The translations under genes and the position numbers were made by a program. A stretch of 48,829 nucleotides of DNA from Streptomyces albidus (ex Kaewkla and Franco 2022) (GTDB taxonomy: Bacteria > Actinomycetota > Actinomycetes > Streptomycetales > Streptomycetaceae), in assembly GCF_013870515.1 (NCBI RefSeq), contig NZ_JACBXA010000018.1:1-48829 (forward strand). The letters run 5' to 3'. This document shows, piece after piece, positions 1-8,233 of this stretch; the stretch's first letter is position 1, and each line of letters opens with the position of its first letter. The notes below the pieces were generated by a model, which was not told where the DNA came from, did no database searches, and saw only the letters and a list, made by a program, of their open reading frames with translations.

Positions 1-905
1 CAGCGACAGGCTGTTGGACTGCACTGCGGAACGGGAGGGGCTGCCGCCTCGGCACGTCCACCGAGCAACTGACGCATCGCCGCCTCCGCCGCACCGGCCT
101 CGCCCGAGCCGAGTGCCTCGACGACCCGCTGGTGGTGACCGATTGAAGCCTCGGTCGCACGTTCGCATCCGATGGAAGGGCCACCGGAGACCTGGAGTGC
201 GGCGGAGACGATGCCCGAGAGATGTTCGAGCATGCGGTTCCCGGCTGCCTGCAGCAGCAGACCGTGGAACTCGGCGTCGGCCCTGGAGAAGGTGAGCGTG
301 TCGCCCTGAGCGAGGGCGTGCGTCATGATCTCGACCATGTCCGCCAGGCGCTGCTGCACCTCGTCCCGTACGTGACCCGCGGCGAGGCGAGCGGCCAACG
401 GCTCGATGGTGCTGCGCAGTTCACGCAACTCCCGGCGCTGGTCCTCGCGCTGCGGACCGAAGGCACGCCACTCGATGATGTCGGGGTCGAGCAGATTCCA
501 GTCACTGACGGGACGCACCCTGGTACCGACGTTGGGCCTCGCACTGACGAGGCCCTTGGCCTCCAGGACGCGGAGGGATTCGCGGACGACGGTGCGGGAG
601 ACCTCGAACCGGTGGCCGATCTCCTCCGGCACCAGCGGACGGTCGGCTCCGAGGTCACCGGAAACGATCATCTGGCCGAGCTGCTGGACGAGTTGGCCGT
701 GCAGACCGCGTCCGCGATTGCCGGCCGTGCGCCGGCCGACGCGGTTGATGTCGGCCTCCGAGCCCTGCCAGGCGGGGACGTTGCTGGTCGTGCGTGCCGT
801 TCCTGAGGACTCGGCGTACGTGTAACGGTCGAGTTCGCCCGGGCCGGCGAGGCCGGAGTCGGCTGAGCGGGCCGCGGTCATCATGGTGTGCGCAAGGGTA
901 GTCAC
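1..905 (-). CDS. whiH: WhiH-like GntR/FadR-family regulator, 3' end cut by window edge
   Basis: The frame opens at a GTG (905) preceded by AAAGGA and stays open to the window edge, giving about 301 residues without a stop. After an N-terminal tail of about 65 residues comes a GntR winged helix (RGLHGQLVQQLGQMIVSGDL, then EIGHRFEVSRTVVRESLRVL) and an FCD-type all-helical effector domain with LRELRSTIEPLAARLAAGH and DAEFHGLLLQAAGNRMLEHL. FCD regulators bind small carboxylates and repress or activate through dimeric operators. The long N-terminal tail and the position beside this ABC gene on the lexA side match whiH of S. coelicolor, a sporulation regulator expressed under sigma-WhiG; the name rests on remembered sequence and synteny. 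A gluconate-type GntR paralogue is the main alternative. ATG codons at residues 8 and 9 are possible starts. Confidence 0.8.
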   Translation of the reverse strand, partial: MTTLAHTMMTAARSADSGLAGPGELDRYTYAESSGTARTTSNVPAWQGSEADINRVGRRTAGNRGRGLHGQLVQQLGQMIVSGDLGADRPLVPEEIGHRFEVSRTVVRESLRVLEAKGLVSARPNVGTRVRPVSDWNLLDPDIIEWRAFGPQREDQRRELRELRSTIEPLAARLAAGHVRDEVQQRLADMVEIMTHALAQGDTLTFSRADAEFHGLLLQAAGNRMLEHLSGIVSAALQVSGGPSIGCERATEASIGHHQRVVEALGSGEAGAAEAAMRQLLGGRAEAAAPPVPQCSPTACR

Positions 906-979
906 GCATCCTTTGTCGGCGGCGCTCCGCACGGCCTTGAGGGCTTTGGTGAAAAGCACACGAAAGGGTGATCGCTGAC

Positions 980-1006
980 TTCCGGATAATTGACGCCTTA
1001 TCGGAA
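980..1006 (-). promoter_or_regulatory. imperfect inverted repeat with sigma-WhiG-like -10, upstream of whiH
   Basis: TTCCGGATAA (980-989) and TTATCGGAA (998-1006) form an imperfect inverted repeat (GATAA/TTATC arms plus TTCC/GGAA, one extra G) with an 8-nt centre. Read on the - strand, one arm is TTCCGATAA, which contains CCGATAA of the FliA/WhiG-type -10 (GCCGATAA). A TAAA-type -35 is not present at the expected distance, so the promoter call is weak. It lies 75-100 nt upstream of the whiH start, a suitable place for autoregulation. Confidence 0.35.
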
Positions 1007-1091
1007 GGAATGCGACACCCGGGGATCATCTCCCTGTCATATGCGGTGCGTTGACGGCCCGCGACCGCTCACGAAGTGACCTGCGTCTTGA

Positions 1092-3635
1092 TCACCGGGT
1101 CCTGCTGCGCACCGCGATGACGAGGTACGCGAACAGCAGGGCGGTCAGCGACAACACCAGTGCGGGGCCCACCGGTTGGGAAGCGAGCTGGAAGGCGGCC
1201 GAGAACCAGCGCTGTGCGCCGGAAGGCCACGGCACGAGCAGCAAGGACTCCAGCCGGTCCGGCATTCCGTCGAGGGACCGGCCCGAGGAACCGCCGAGCA
1301 ACATCCGTACCGCCGGGGCGATCAGCACCGGCACCGCGACGACCATCGCCGTGCCGAGGGCCGCCGACCTGACGATTCCGGCGGCCAGGAGACCGGTCCA
1401 GGCGCAGCCGACGGAAAGGGCGAGCCCCGCCACGAAGTGGAGTTGCCAGGGATCCGCTCCCCCGAGGGAGCCCGAGACCGGGGAGGCCCAGGAACTCGAA
1501 GCGGAGGTCTCGGACGGCAGTGCGAGCACATCGCCGCCGAAGAGGAGGGTCAGTCCCGCCGCGTTGACGGCGGCGACCACGAGAGTGAGCACGACAGCGA
1601 CGCCAGCCGACACCGCCAGCTTGGCCGCGAGATGGCTGATTCTGCGCGGCACGGGCGAACGGGCGGGCGTGAGCGCCGGGTAGCGGAACTCCTCGTCGAA
1701 TGCCAGTGCTCCCAGCAGTCCGACGGCGACGGCAACGGGAGGAAGCAGGAAGACACTTCCCGACGGCCACCCCGTGAGCAGGCGAACCGCAGGCGCGACC
1801 GAACTGCCGGTGCTGGGCAGACCGATGCCGGTGCGGGCGAGCACGAGCGCGATGCCCAGTGCCGACACGACCGCGGCGGCCATGGTGATCCAGGTGATTC
1901 TCAGGCTCATCAGACGGCACAGCTCGTAGCGCAACGGTGCGGCCGGTCCGGGACGCGGGACTGCGTGCAGTCGTGGGGGGAGCTCGGCGACGGCGCGTGC
2001 GGGAATGCGCGTCGGACTCCAGGCAAGCGGCGACTTCCGTGAGACAGCGTCCCTGGGCGGGGGTTGAGAAGTCGTGACTCGGGTGGCGGAGGAGTCCACG
2101 AGGGGGCGGTCGCTGATCTTGAGAGTCGTGGCTTCCGGGGGCGTGCCGGTGGCGGAAGCAGTTGCAGAGTCGTGGTCGGGGGCGCTCGAGAACGTCGTGT
2201 GCGCGGGTGCAGAACCGGTCCCGGCAGCGGAAGCCGGGGCGTCTTCGGTGGCGGGCGTGGCCGTGGATGAAGACGCGGAGGCGGATTCGGGTGTGTGCGC
2301 AGTCGACGTGGCGGCGGCTACGGAGGCGTTGACAAGGGCCGGAACAGGCTCGGTGTCGGGGTCAGTTGCGGCGGTCGCCGATTCCTCGGCCGGAATCGCC
2401 GGCTCCTCGTGGAGCTCCTGTGCAGCCGACGCTGAGCTCTCTTCGACCTGCAGCGCCTCGGTTGCCGGATCCGTCGCAGACGTCGCGGGAGCACACACGG
2501 CCGGCTCTGAAGTCCCTGACTCCGGTGGGAGATCGGGCGCCGTCGCAGCGTCGCCGGTCTCCGAAGCGGCGGGTTCGGCGACCCCGCGTCCGAGCAGGTC
2601 CTCCGGCTTCTGCTCTGTCGGCAGAGGCATCGTTTCCTGTGTCGCGGAGTCGGCCGGGGTGGGGTCCGGTGAAGGCTCCGACGAAGGATGCGTGGAGGGA
2701 CGTCCGTCAGCACGGTCGAGTGGCGCAGGTGTCTCCAGGTCCCCTGCATCCCCTCTCTCGTCAGTGAGTTGGTGAACGAGGATGCCGTGCCGGTGGGCGT
2801 ACTCACCGACTTCGGCGCAACTGCTTCCGTACACCGAGACTCGGCTGCCGCCTTCGCGGACGACCTTGAGCGGTCCGGCGTCACGTCCCGCGTGACCGGC
2901 CTTGCGGGCTTCCTGAGTGAGCACCGCCGTGAGGCGCTGGGCGTGCGGAGTGCGAACTGCCACTCGTGGCCGGAGCCGGGTGCGTACGTAGTCGGTCACG
3001 TCCTGATCAGCCATGAGGCGTCCGGAGGCGATGCTCACCACGCGGTCGGCGAGTTCGGCTGCTTCTTCGGCCAGGTGCGAGGTGACCAGCACGGTGCCGC
3101 CCTGCTTCGCGTATCCACGAAGCAGCGAGAAGAGCCACTTCGTCTCGCGGGGGGAGAGACCCAGGGCGGGTTCGTCCATGACCAACGTGTGCGGGTCTCC
3201 CAGCAGTGCGCAGGCGACGCCGAGACGGCGGTCCATTCCGCGCGAGAGGGTGCCCAATCGCTGGTCGGCGAGGCCGCTGAGGCCGACGACGTCGAGCACG
3301 TCGTCCGCTCGGTCGGCGGGAACTCCGGCAACCGCAGCGAGCATACGCAGATGGCCACGTGCGGTACGCCCTGGATGCCCCGGGACCTCGCCCAGCAACA
3401 CGCCCACCTCACGGGCGAGGTGGGCGACCCGTTGCACAGGGCGGCCACGGAACAGGGCGATACCGCGCCCAGGCTGGAGCTGGAGCATGAGACGCAGGGC
3501 GCTTGTCTTGCCCGAACCCTCAGACCCCAGAAGCACGGTGACACGGCCGGGACGAGCCTCGAAGGTGAGGTCGTCGACGGTCGGCTTCAGTTGGTGACGG
3601 CGGGGCAAGGTGGTGAGGCCGATGGCCTGGATCAT
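1092..3635 (-). CDS. single-chain ABC transporter: ATPase, long linker, membrane domain
   Basis: An 847-residue protein. Residues 1-300 form an ABC ATPase: Walker A GSEGSGKT near 37-44, signature LSRGM near 130, Walker B VMDEP with the catalytic Glu near 155, and H-loop TSHL. The signature departs from LSGGQ. Residues about 310-570 are a low-complexity stretch rich in Ala, Ser, Thr, Pro and Glu. Residues about 590-847 hold about six hydrophobic segments typical of an ABC-2-like permease. The likely role is export or remodelling at the cell membrane; the substrate is unknown. ATG at 3635 was chosen because GGGAGAA precedes it; a start 12 codons upstream has no better site. The gene ends 186 bp before whiH, on the same strand. 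Confidence 0.85.
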   Translation of the reverse strand: MIQAIGLTTLPRRHQLKPTVDDLTFEARPGRVTVLLGSEGSGKTSALRLMLQLQPGRGIALFRGRPVQRVAHLAREVGVLLGEVPGHPGRTARGHLRMLAAVAGVPADRADDVLDVVGLSGLADQRLGTLSRGMDRRLGVACALLGDPHTLVMDEPALGLSPRETKWLFSLLRGYAKQGGTVLVTSHLAEEAAELADRVVSIASGRLMADQDVTDYVRTRLRPRVAVRTPHAQRLTAVLTQEARKAGHAGRDAGPLKVVREGGSRVSVYGSSCAEVGEYAHRHGILVHQLTDERGDAGDLETPAPLDRADGRPSTHPSSEPSPDPTPADSATQETMPLPTEQKPEDLLGRGVAEPAASETGDAATAPDLPPESGTSEPAVCAPATSATDPATEALQVEESSASAAQELHEEPAIPAEESATAATDPDTEPVPALVNASVAAATSTAHTPESASASSSTATPATEDAPASAAGTGSAPAHTTFSSAPDHDSATASATGTPPEATTLKISDRPLVDSSATRVTTSQPPPRDAVSRKSPLAWSPTRIPARAVAELPPRLHAVPRPGPAAPLRYELCRLMSLRITWITMAAAVVSALGIALVLARTGIGLPSTGSSVAPAVRLLTGWPSGSVFLLPPVAVAVGLLGALAFDEEFRYPALTPARSPVPRRISHLAAKLAVSAGVAVVLTLVVAAVNAAGLTLLFGGDVLALPSETSASSSWASPVSGSLGGADPWQLHFVAGLALSVGCAWTGLLAAGIVRSAALGTAMVVAVPVLIAPAVRMLLGGSSGRSLDGMPDRLESLLLVPWPSGAQRWFSAAFQLASQPVGPALVLSLTALLFAYLVIAVRSRTR

Positions 3636-3752
3636 CGCTTCTCCCGCGGAAAGCGTGGGGGACGCATCCACGCAAGATAACGCGACATGTCGGGCTTTCC
3701 GGGCAATATGCCCTGCCCGGCCAAGTCCCCTTCCGGGGCAGCTCCCGGCCCC

Positions 3753-4499
3753 TCAGGCCTCGGGACGCAACATCGGGGGGTTCAGCAGCGTGGCGCCGCC
3801 GGCGCGGAACAGCTGCGCCGGGCGGCCTCCCTGACGCGTGGTCGTCCCGCCGCTGGGGACCAGGAAGCCAGGGGTGCCCGTCACTTTGCGGTGGAAGTTG
3901 CGCGGGTCGAGAGCCACGCCCCACACCGCCTCATAGACCCTGCGCAGTTCCCCCACGGTGAATTCCGGCGGGCAGAAGGCGGTGGCGAGCGAGGAGTATT
4001 CGATCTTTGAACGGGCCCGCTCAACACCTGCGGCCAGGATCTCGTCGTGGTCGAAAGCCAGCGGCGTCTTTGATTCCCCGTCCGAGTCTCCGAAACCGAG
4101 CAGGGCGTCCGCCTGCGCCCACCGGGCACTGCGAGCGTCCCCACCTGGGGTGGGGGAAGGCAGGTCGGGTGCGAGCGCCAGGTGGGCCACGCTGACGACC
4201 CGCATCCGCGGGTCCCGGTCGGGATCGCCATAGGTGGCGAGTTGTTCGAGGTGGGCTCCCGGTGTCCTGTTGTCCTGCTCGTGGGCCCGCAGTCCTGTTT
4301 CCTCCGTGAGTTCCCGCGCGGCAGCGGATGCGAGATCCTCGTCCGCGCGGACGAAGCCCCCCGGCAACGCCCACATTCCCTGGTACGGGGCTTCGCCTCG
4401 ACGTACGACAAGTGCGCAGAGCGCATGTCTGCGCACTGTGAGCACCACGAGGTCGACGGTGACGGCAAAGGGAGGGAAGGCCGACGGATCGTAGGGCAT
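3753..4499 (-). CDS. Nudix hydrolase with C-terminal winged-helix domain (NrtR-like layout)
   Basis: A 248-residue protein. The N-terminal half is a Nudix domain with a complete catalytic box: G, five residues, E, seven residues, REL, T, EE, T, GL at about 48-70. Nudix enzymes cleave nucleoside diphosphates linked to another group. The C-terminal third (FCPPEFTVGELRRVYEAVWG, then FHRKV) resembles the winged helix of NrtR-type Nudix regulators of NAD metabolism. True NrtR repressors often have a degenerate Nudix box; this one looks catalytically intact, so it may be an enzyme, a regulator or both. A TAAGAT hexamer lies 6 nt before the ATG and no ribosome binding site is visible, suggesting a leaderless transcript. 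It is followed on the same strand by the ABC gene. Confidence 0.8.
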   Translation of the reverse strand: MPYDPSAFPPFAVTVDLVVLTVRRHALCALVVRRGEAPYQGMWALPGGFVRADEDLASAAARELTEETGLRAHEQDNRTPGAHLEQLATYGDPDRDPRMRVVSVAHLALAPDLPSPTPGGDARSARWAQADALLGFGDSDGESKTPLAFDHDEILAAGVERARSKIEYSSLATAFCPPEFTVGELRRVYEAVWGVALDPRNFHRKVTGTPGFLVPSGGTTTRQGGRPAQLFRAGGATLLNPPMLRPEA

Positions 4500-4505
4500 G
4501 ACGTG

Positions 4506-4511
4506 ATCTTA
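4506..4511 (-). promoter_or_regulatory. -10 TAAGAT for a leaderless Nudix gene
   Basis: TAAGAT on the - strand ends 6 nt before the ATG at 4499. No purine-rich ribosome binding site lies between. No good -35 is seen (GTGTTT at 17 nt). Confidence 0.5.
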
Positions 4512-4593
4512 GTCGTCTCCCTGACGATAAACACGCTGTTCTCAGGCACCTCGCCGACCACAACTCCCGTTCGTCAGAGCGTTTCCGGAGTGG

Positions 4594-6744
4594 TCAGCCG
4601 ACGGGTCGCAAAGCCCTGGCAGCTCCCCCGACGCTTCCAGTGCCGTCACTGCTCACCCGGACGGAGAACGGCCCTCCGGCAATCCGTAGCCCGGTGAACT
4701 CGACGGCGCCCAGGGGCGCAGGCGCCAAGGGGCGCACGCAGACCGCACCTCCTGGAACATCGGGGCGTACCCCGGCGAGCGTGATGAGCAACTGGATGAC
4801 GCCGGCAGCCGCGACCGCGGCGGGCCTGCAGGCCGCTGGATGCGGAAGAGGCACTCGCGTCGCGGCGCCCGGCTCGACGGCGTACATCTCTGGCAGCCGC
4901 AGGCCGAACACTCCCGCCGCGTCCAGCACGCCGCGCAGCAGCGACGCCGCCTCCTGCTCATGGCCGGCTGCGGCAAGCCCGGCCACCGCCGTCACGGATT
5001 CCTGGGCCCGTACGGCACCGCTGCGATGCCCGAACGGATTGTGTCTCTCCTCGCGGTCGTCGAGGCTCCGCAGCCCCCAACCGGAGTCCAGATGAGGCCC
5101 TGAGAGCAGTCGGCAGAGCTGCTCGGTCTGGGGTGTGGTGAGCAAGCCGTCGCCCGGACGTCCGCCTCCGGCCAGGCCCGTGTCGAGCAGTTCCACTGCG
5201 GCGCAGCCCAGATACGTCTTCGCAGCTCCGCTCGGGGTGATCAAGGCCAGGGGCCTGCCTACCCTGCCGTCCTCATGCCAGAACTCCTTCTGGAATCGGC
5301 CTCGCATTGTCGCCGCCCAGTCCCTCAACTCGCCTCCCCCGTCGCCTCCGCAGGCGTCGAGAAGCTCAGCACCGATCAGCGCCGCCCTGTGAGCGCCGGC
5401 CTGCACCTCGCACCGGAACGGGCCGTCCGGCGCGGGGTCGGCAACGTAGATGTCGTCCTCTGCCGTGCGGAGCAGCCACTGGAGGCAGCGTTCGGCCGCA
5501 GGCAGCAGTTGCTCGGTTTCGCTTTCGGGCAGTCCCCAACGCCAGGCTTCTGCCAGCACCGTAGGAAAGAGCAGCGTGGCCTCCGTACCGGTGCAGCTGG
5601 GAGGTGCGTACGGTCCGGCGTCACGAAGAGATCCGGGCAGACGTCCGAAGTCCCGGCCCGGCTCCGTGTGCTGGCTGCGGGCGAGTGTGCGCAAGGTTCC
5701 CGCAGCGAGGCGGGTGCCGAGAGGAAGCAGCATCCGCGCCGCGCGCAGTGAATCAGCTGGAGCGAGAGCGCAGCGCCAGGGGACCCCGGCCGCCATGTGC
5801 AGGTCGGAGGGGACGGTCTCGTCGACCATCAGCAGCGCGTTCGCGTCATCGAGGGCCGCACGGAACAGGGCTGCAACTCTCCGGTCCTCGCCTCCCGCGC
5901 GGGCTCCGTGCCAGACGCGTGGCGGTCTTCGGACTTCACGGGGATCGGGGGCTCGGCTCCTTCCGGCGCGCTTGCCGCCGGGGGCCGTGTCGGTGGGAGG
6001 CTGGGCGAGTTCGGTGCTGAGGACGATGGTGCGGTTGGCGCCAGGTTCGAGTTCCCAGTCCCACTTCATCAGCCCCAGTCCCGCCCAAACGGTGTCGGGC
6101 TGAGGCTCCACCGCAACGCTTGCACGGAGGCCCTCCGCGGTCCACGACAGACCTGAACCATGGACGGAGGCGGTGAGTTCAGGTCCGGTCTTCCCGACGG
6201 CGATGGCGGAGAGCTCTGCGAGGTCCGTGCCCATCCGCAGCTCGACCGGCAGTCTCACCGGCCGTCCGCCGGCGTTGCGGACGCTGATCCGTTCACCCCC
6301 GTCGGCTGAGCGCAGTCGTTCGACGACGATTTCCGGGTCGGGGCCGTGGCCGACGATGGTCCGCGCCGAGGAGATGAAGCGAGCTTGGGCGGCATTGATC
6401 ATGCGGCCCTGGAGAGGCACCGGCTCCAGACCGCCGATGAGCAACTGGCAGCGTGAGACCACCCGCCGCCCGGCGCAGTAGATGCCCTCCATACCGGAAC
6501 CGGTCAGCTGACCGTGCTCGCTCGAGACCGCGAGGTGAGGCGCGGCGACACAGATCAGCGCCGTGTGCGCGTACTGATGTTCCGCCGCTCTGGGAATCGG
6601 CGCCGACCGTGAGCGGCCCCGCTCACGCGCGGTGGCCGCGGCCAATCCCCCGCCCTGCTCTGAATGGCCTCGGGCCATCGTGTCCTGCCTGCTCGGCTCC
6701 GGGGAGCTCGACTTGGACGAAGTCGACTGCGACGTCGTGGACAT
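4594..6744 (-). CDS. glycogen-debranching-enzyme-like protein
   Basis: A 716-residue protein with a Ser/Thr-rich, probably disordered first 60 residues. A beta-sandwich of the glycogen debranching N-terminal type follows (GMEGIYCAGRRVVSRCQLLI, NAGGRPVRLPVELRMGTDLA). Residues about 290-620 fit an alpha/alpha toroid of the amylo-alpha-1,6-glucosidase class. Family members act on alpha-glucan branch points or related glycosides, but I could not place the catalytic acids, so activity is inferred. No signal peptide is visible, so it is probably cytoplasmic. ATG 6744 was chosen because GGAGGAA lies 7 nt upstream; a TTG 25 codons earlier has no such site. The Nudix gene follows after 94 bp, but that gene appears to have its own promoter. 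Confidence 0.75.
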   Translation of the reverse strand: MSTTSQSTSSKSSSPEPSRQDTMARGHSEQGGGLAAATARERGRSRSAPIPRAAEHQYAHTALICVAAPHLAVSSEHGQLTGSGMEGIYCAGRRVVSRCQLLIGGLEPVPLQGRMINAAQARFISSARTIVGHGPDPEIVVERLRSADGGERISVRNAGGRPVRLPVELRMGTDLAELSAIAVGKTGPELTASVHGSGLSWTAEGLRASVAVEPQPDTVWAGLGLMKWDWELEPGANRTIVLSTELAQPPTDTAPGGKRAGRSRAPDPREVRRPPRVWHGARAGGEDRRVAALFRAALDDANALLMVDETVPSDLHMAAGVPWRCALAPADSLRAARMLLPLGTRLAAGTLRTLARSQHTEPGRDFGRLPGSLRDAGPYAPPSCTGTEATLLFPTVLAEAWRWGLPESETEQLLPAAERCLQWLLRTAEDDIYVADPAPDGPFRCEVQAGAHRAALIGAELLDACGGDGGGELRDWAATMRGRFQKEFWHEDGRVGRPLALITPSGAAKTYLGCAAVELLDTGLAGGGRPGDGLLTTPQTEQLCRLLSGPHLDSGWGLRSLDDREERHNPFGHRSGAVRAQESVTAVAGLAAAGHEQEAASLLRGVLDAAGVFGLRLPEMYAVEPGAATRVPLPHPAACRPAAVAAAGVIQLLITLAGVRPDVPGGAVCVRPLAPAPLGAVEFTGLRIAGGPFSVRVSSDGTGSVGGAARALRPVG

Positions 6745-6843
6745 GTGGGCGTTCCTCCGCTTCCGGTCTGTGGTCCCGGCCGCGGCCGGGTTCGTGGGAT
6801 GAGCGGCGTCTGCACTCAATGAACGTGCTGACAGGCGTGCAGG

Positions 6844-8094
6844 TCACGGGGCTGTTCGCGGCGCCGGCACCGTGCCCCCGCGCTTCGGCTCCGCCCCACG
6901 GGCGGCACGCTCCTTGCGCATGCACCGACGCAGAGGCTCCGGATCCATGCCGTCGTTGAACGCCCGGTGGAGGAGCTGAGCGAAGACGTAGTCGGGGTCG
7001 CTTCGCAGCGCGCGGTCCAGAGCGACCCGGGCGGCGGGCTCGTCTCCGGCGGACCATGCGACCCATCCCGCAAGCGTCAGTGGGGCGGCGGCGTGCTCGG
7101 TGTAAGGCCCGACGCAGCGTCGAGCCAGGGCCCGCCACAACCGCAGGGCCGGGCCCGCATCGGAGCCTTCCATCCACTCTGCTGCACGGTCGCGAGTCCT
7201 TCGGTCCTGAAGCCCCAGAATCATCGTCGCCGCGTCCTCATGGCTCACGAGGCTGTCGTCGTGAGCGTCCGCGATGGCTTCTTCGAGCTCCTTCGGCTCG
7301 GTCCTCCGGAACCGGGCCAGAAGCTTTTCCGCGAGGAGAAGCGTCTCCCGCCCCACCACGTCACGACCGTCCGACGCGAGCATGCGGGGGACGAGGGCCG
7401 TGCTCGCGGAGTCCAGCGCTTGCTCCTGGGCCTCAGCAGCCTTCGCTCCGAGAGCTGTCAGCCTGCCCTCCATCTGCCGCAGGGAGCCCCGCACTTGAAT
7501 TCCCGCGTACGTGGCGGCCGCGGCCATCGCCGACGTGCCGGGAGGCCCGAGAGGCCGGCCTTCGGCCGGACAACAAGCGCCATCGGGGCAGCAGTAGGAC
7601 CAATAGGCGCCGGCAGAGAGACACAACGCCTCATAGACCGGCATCTCGCGCTTGCCGCAGGCCCTGCGCAGCGCCTGGGCCAAGGGACGCAGACGTTCCA
7701 TCACTGCGTTGCCGCTCTCCCCGTCGGCCGGGTCCTTGCAGAGGAAGACGATGGCGCCGTCCGGGCGCCCGCCTTTCGACTTCACGTCGTCCTCGAGGCA
7801 CGCTGCGATCTGAGCGGAGACGGAGCACCACTCGTCGGGGGCCGCGGGGATTCCGATTCTGATCCGCCCGCCGAAGCGGCCGCGGGCTCCGTGCAGAGCG
7901 ACGACCACGATGGAGTCGTCGGGATAGAAACCGAGCAGGTACGGCAGGGCGTCTGCCAGTTCGGCCGGGCCCCGAAGGGCGATCTCAGTCCGTGCCCTTG
8001 CTGAGGAACCGCCAGGAGAGTGTGTGCTTCCGCCCTGCTCGCCGTGACCGGACTCATCGCCGTGACCGCGCTGTTCGCTCTCTCGCTGTGTCAT
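6844..8094 (-). CDS. DUF4192 domain protein
   Basis: About 416 residues. A Gly/His/Glu-rich N-terminal stretch is followed by the DUF4192 hallmark LRGPAELADALPYLLGFYPD and DSIVVVALHGARGRFGGRIR. A Cys-rich segment (YCCPDGACC near residue 185) could bind metal. The C-terminal half is helical, with a TPR-like end (AWSAGDEPAARVALDRALRS). The function of this actinobacterial family is unknown to me. Starts are uncertain: GTG 8142, ATG 8124 and ATG 8094 are all in frame; 8094 avoids a basic extension. The gene diverges from recQ, and the shared interval holds two DnaA-box matches. Confidence 0.75.
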   Translation of the reverse strand: MTQRESEQRGHGDESGHGEQGGSTHSPGGSSARARTEIALRGPAELADALPYLLGFYPDDSIVVVALHGARGRFGGRIRIGIPAAPDEWCSVSAQIAACLEDDVKSKGGRPDGAIVFLCKDPADGESGNAVMERLRPLAQALRRACGKREMPVYEALCLSAGAYWSYCCPDGACCPAEGRPLGPPGTSAMAAAATYAGIQVRGSLRQMEGRLTALGAKAAEAQEQALDSASTALVPRMLASDGRDVVGRETLLLAEKLLARFRRTEPKELEEAIADAHDDSLVSHEDAATMILGLQDRRTRDRAAEWMEGSDAGPALRLWRALARRCVGPYTEHAAAPLTLAGWVAWSAGDEPAARVALDRALRSDPDYVFAQLLHRAFNDGMDPEPLRRCMRKERAARGAEPKRGGTVPAPRTAP

Positions 8095-8134
8095 GCCACG
8101 ACCGTGCCGGACTCGGCGGGACATCCGTCCGCAG

Positions 8135-8143
8135 TTATCCACA
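8135..8143 (+). promoter_or_regulatory. DnaA-box match TTATCCACA
   Basis: Exact 9-mer TTATCCACA in the interval between the DUF4192 gene and recQ, 91 nt before the recQ start. It is the canonical bacterial DnaA box. A second match on the same strand lies 48 nt downstream. Confidence 0.45.
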
Positions 8144-8154
8144 GCTGGCGCCGT

Positions 8155-8184
8155 TTGTACTTCTTGTACTACAGACGGCTACTT
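8155..8184 (+). promoter_or_regulatory. possible recQ promoter
   Basis: TTGTAC at 8155 (repeated at 8164) can serve as a -35, with CTACTT at 8179-8184 as an 18-bp-spaced -10. The second DnaA-box match overlaps the -10. The start codon is 50 nt downstream. The match to consensus is moderate. Confidence 0.35.
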
Positions 8185-8191
8185 GTCCACA
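8183..8191 (+). promoter_or_regulatory. DnaA-box match TTGTCCACA
   Basis: Exact 9-mer TTGTCCACA, the form favoured in Streptomyces origins. It overlaps the predicted recQ -10 region and lies 43 nt before the recQ start codon. Confidence 0.45.
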
Positions 8192-8233
8192 GGCCTGTTC
8201 GTCGGACACCGCGCCATCCGGTTGCATGGGGGC

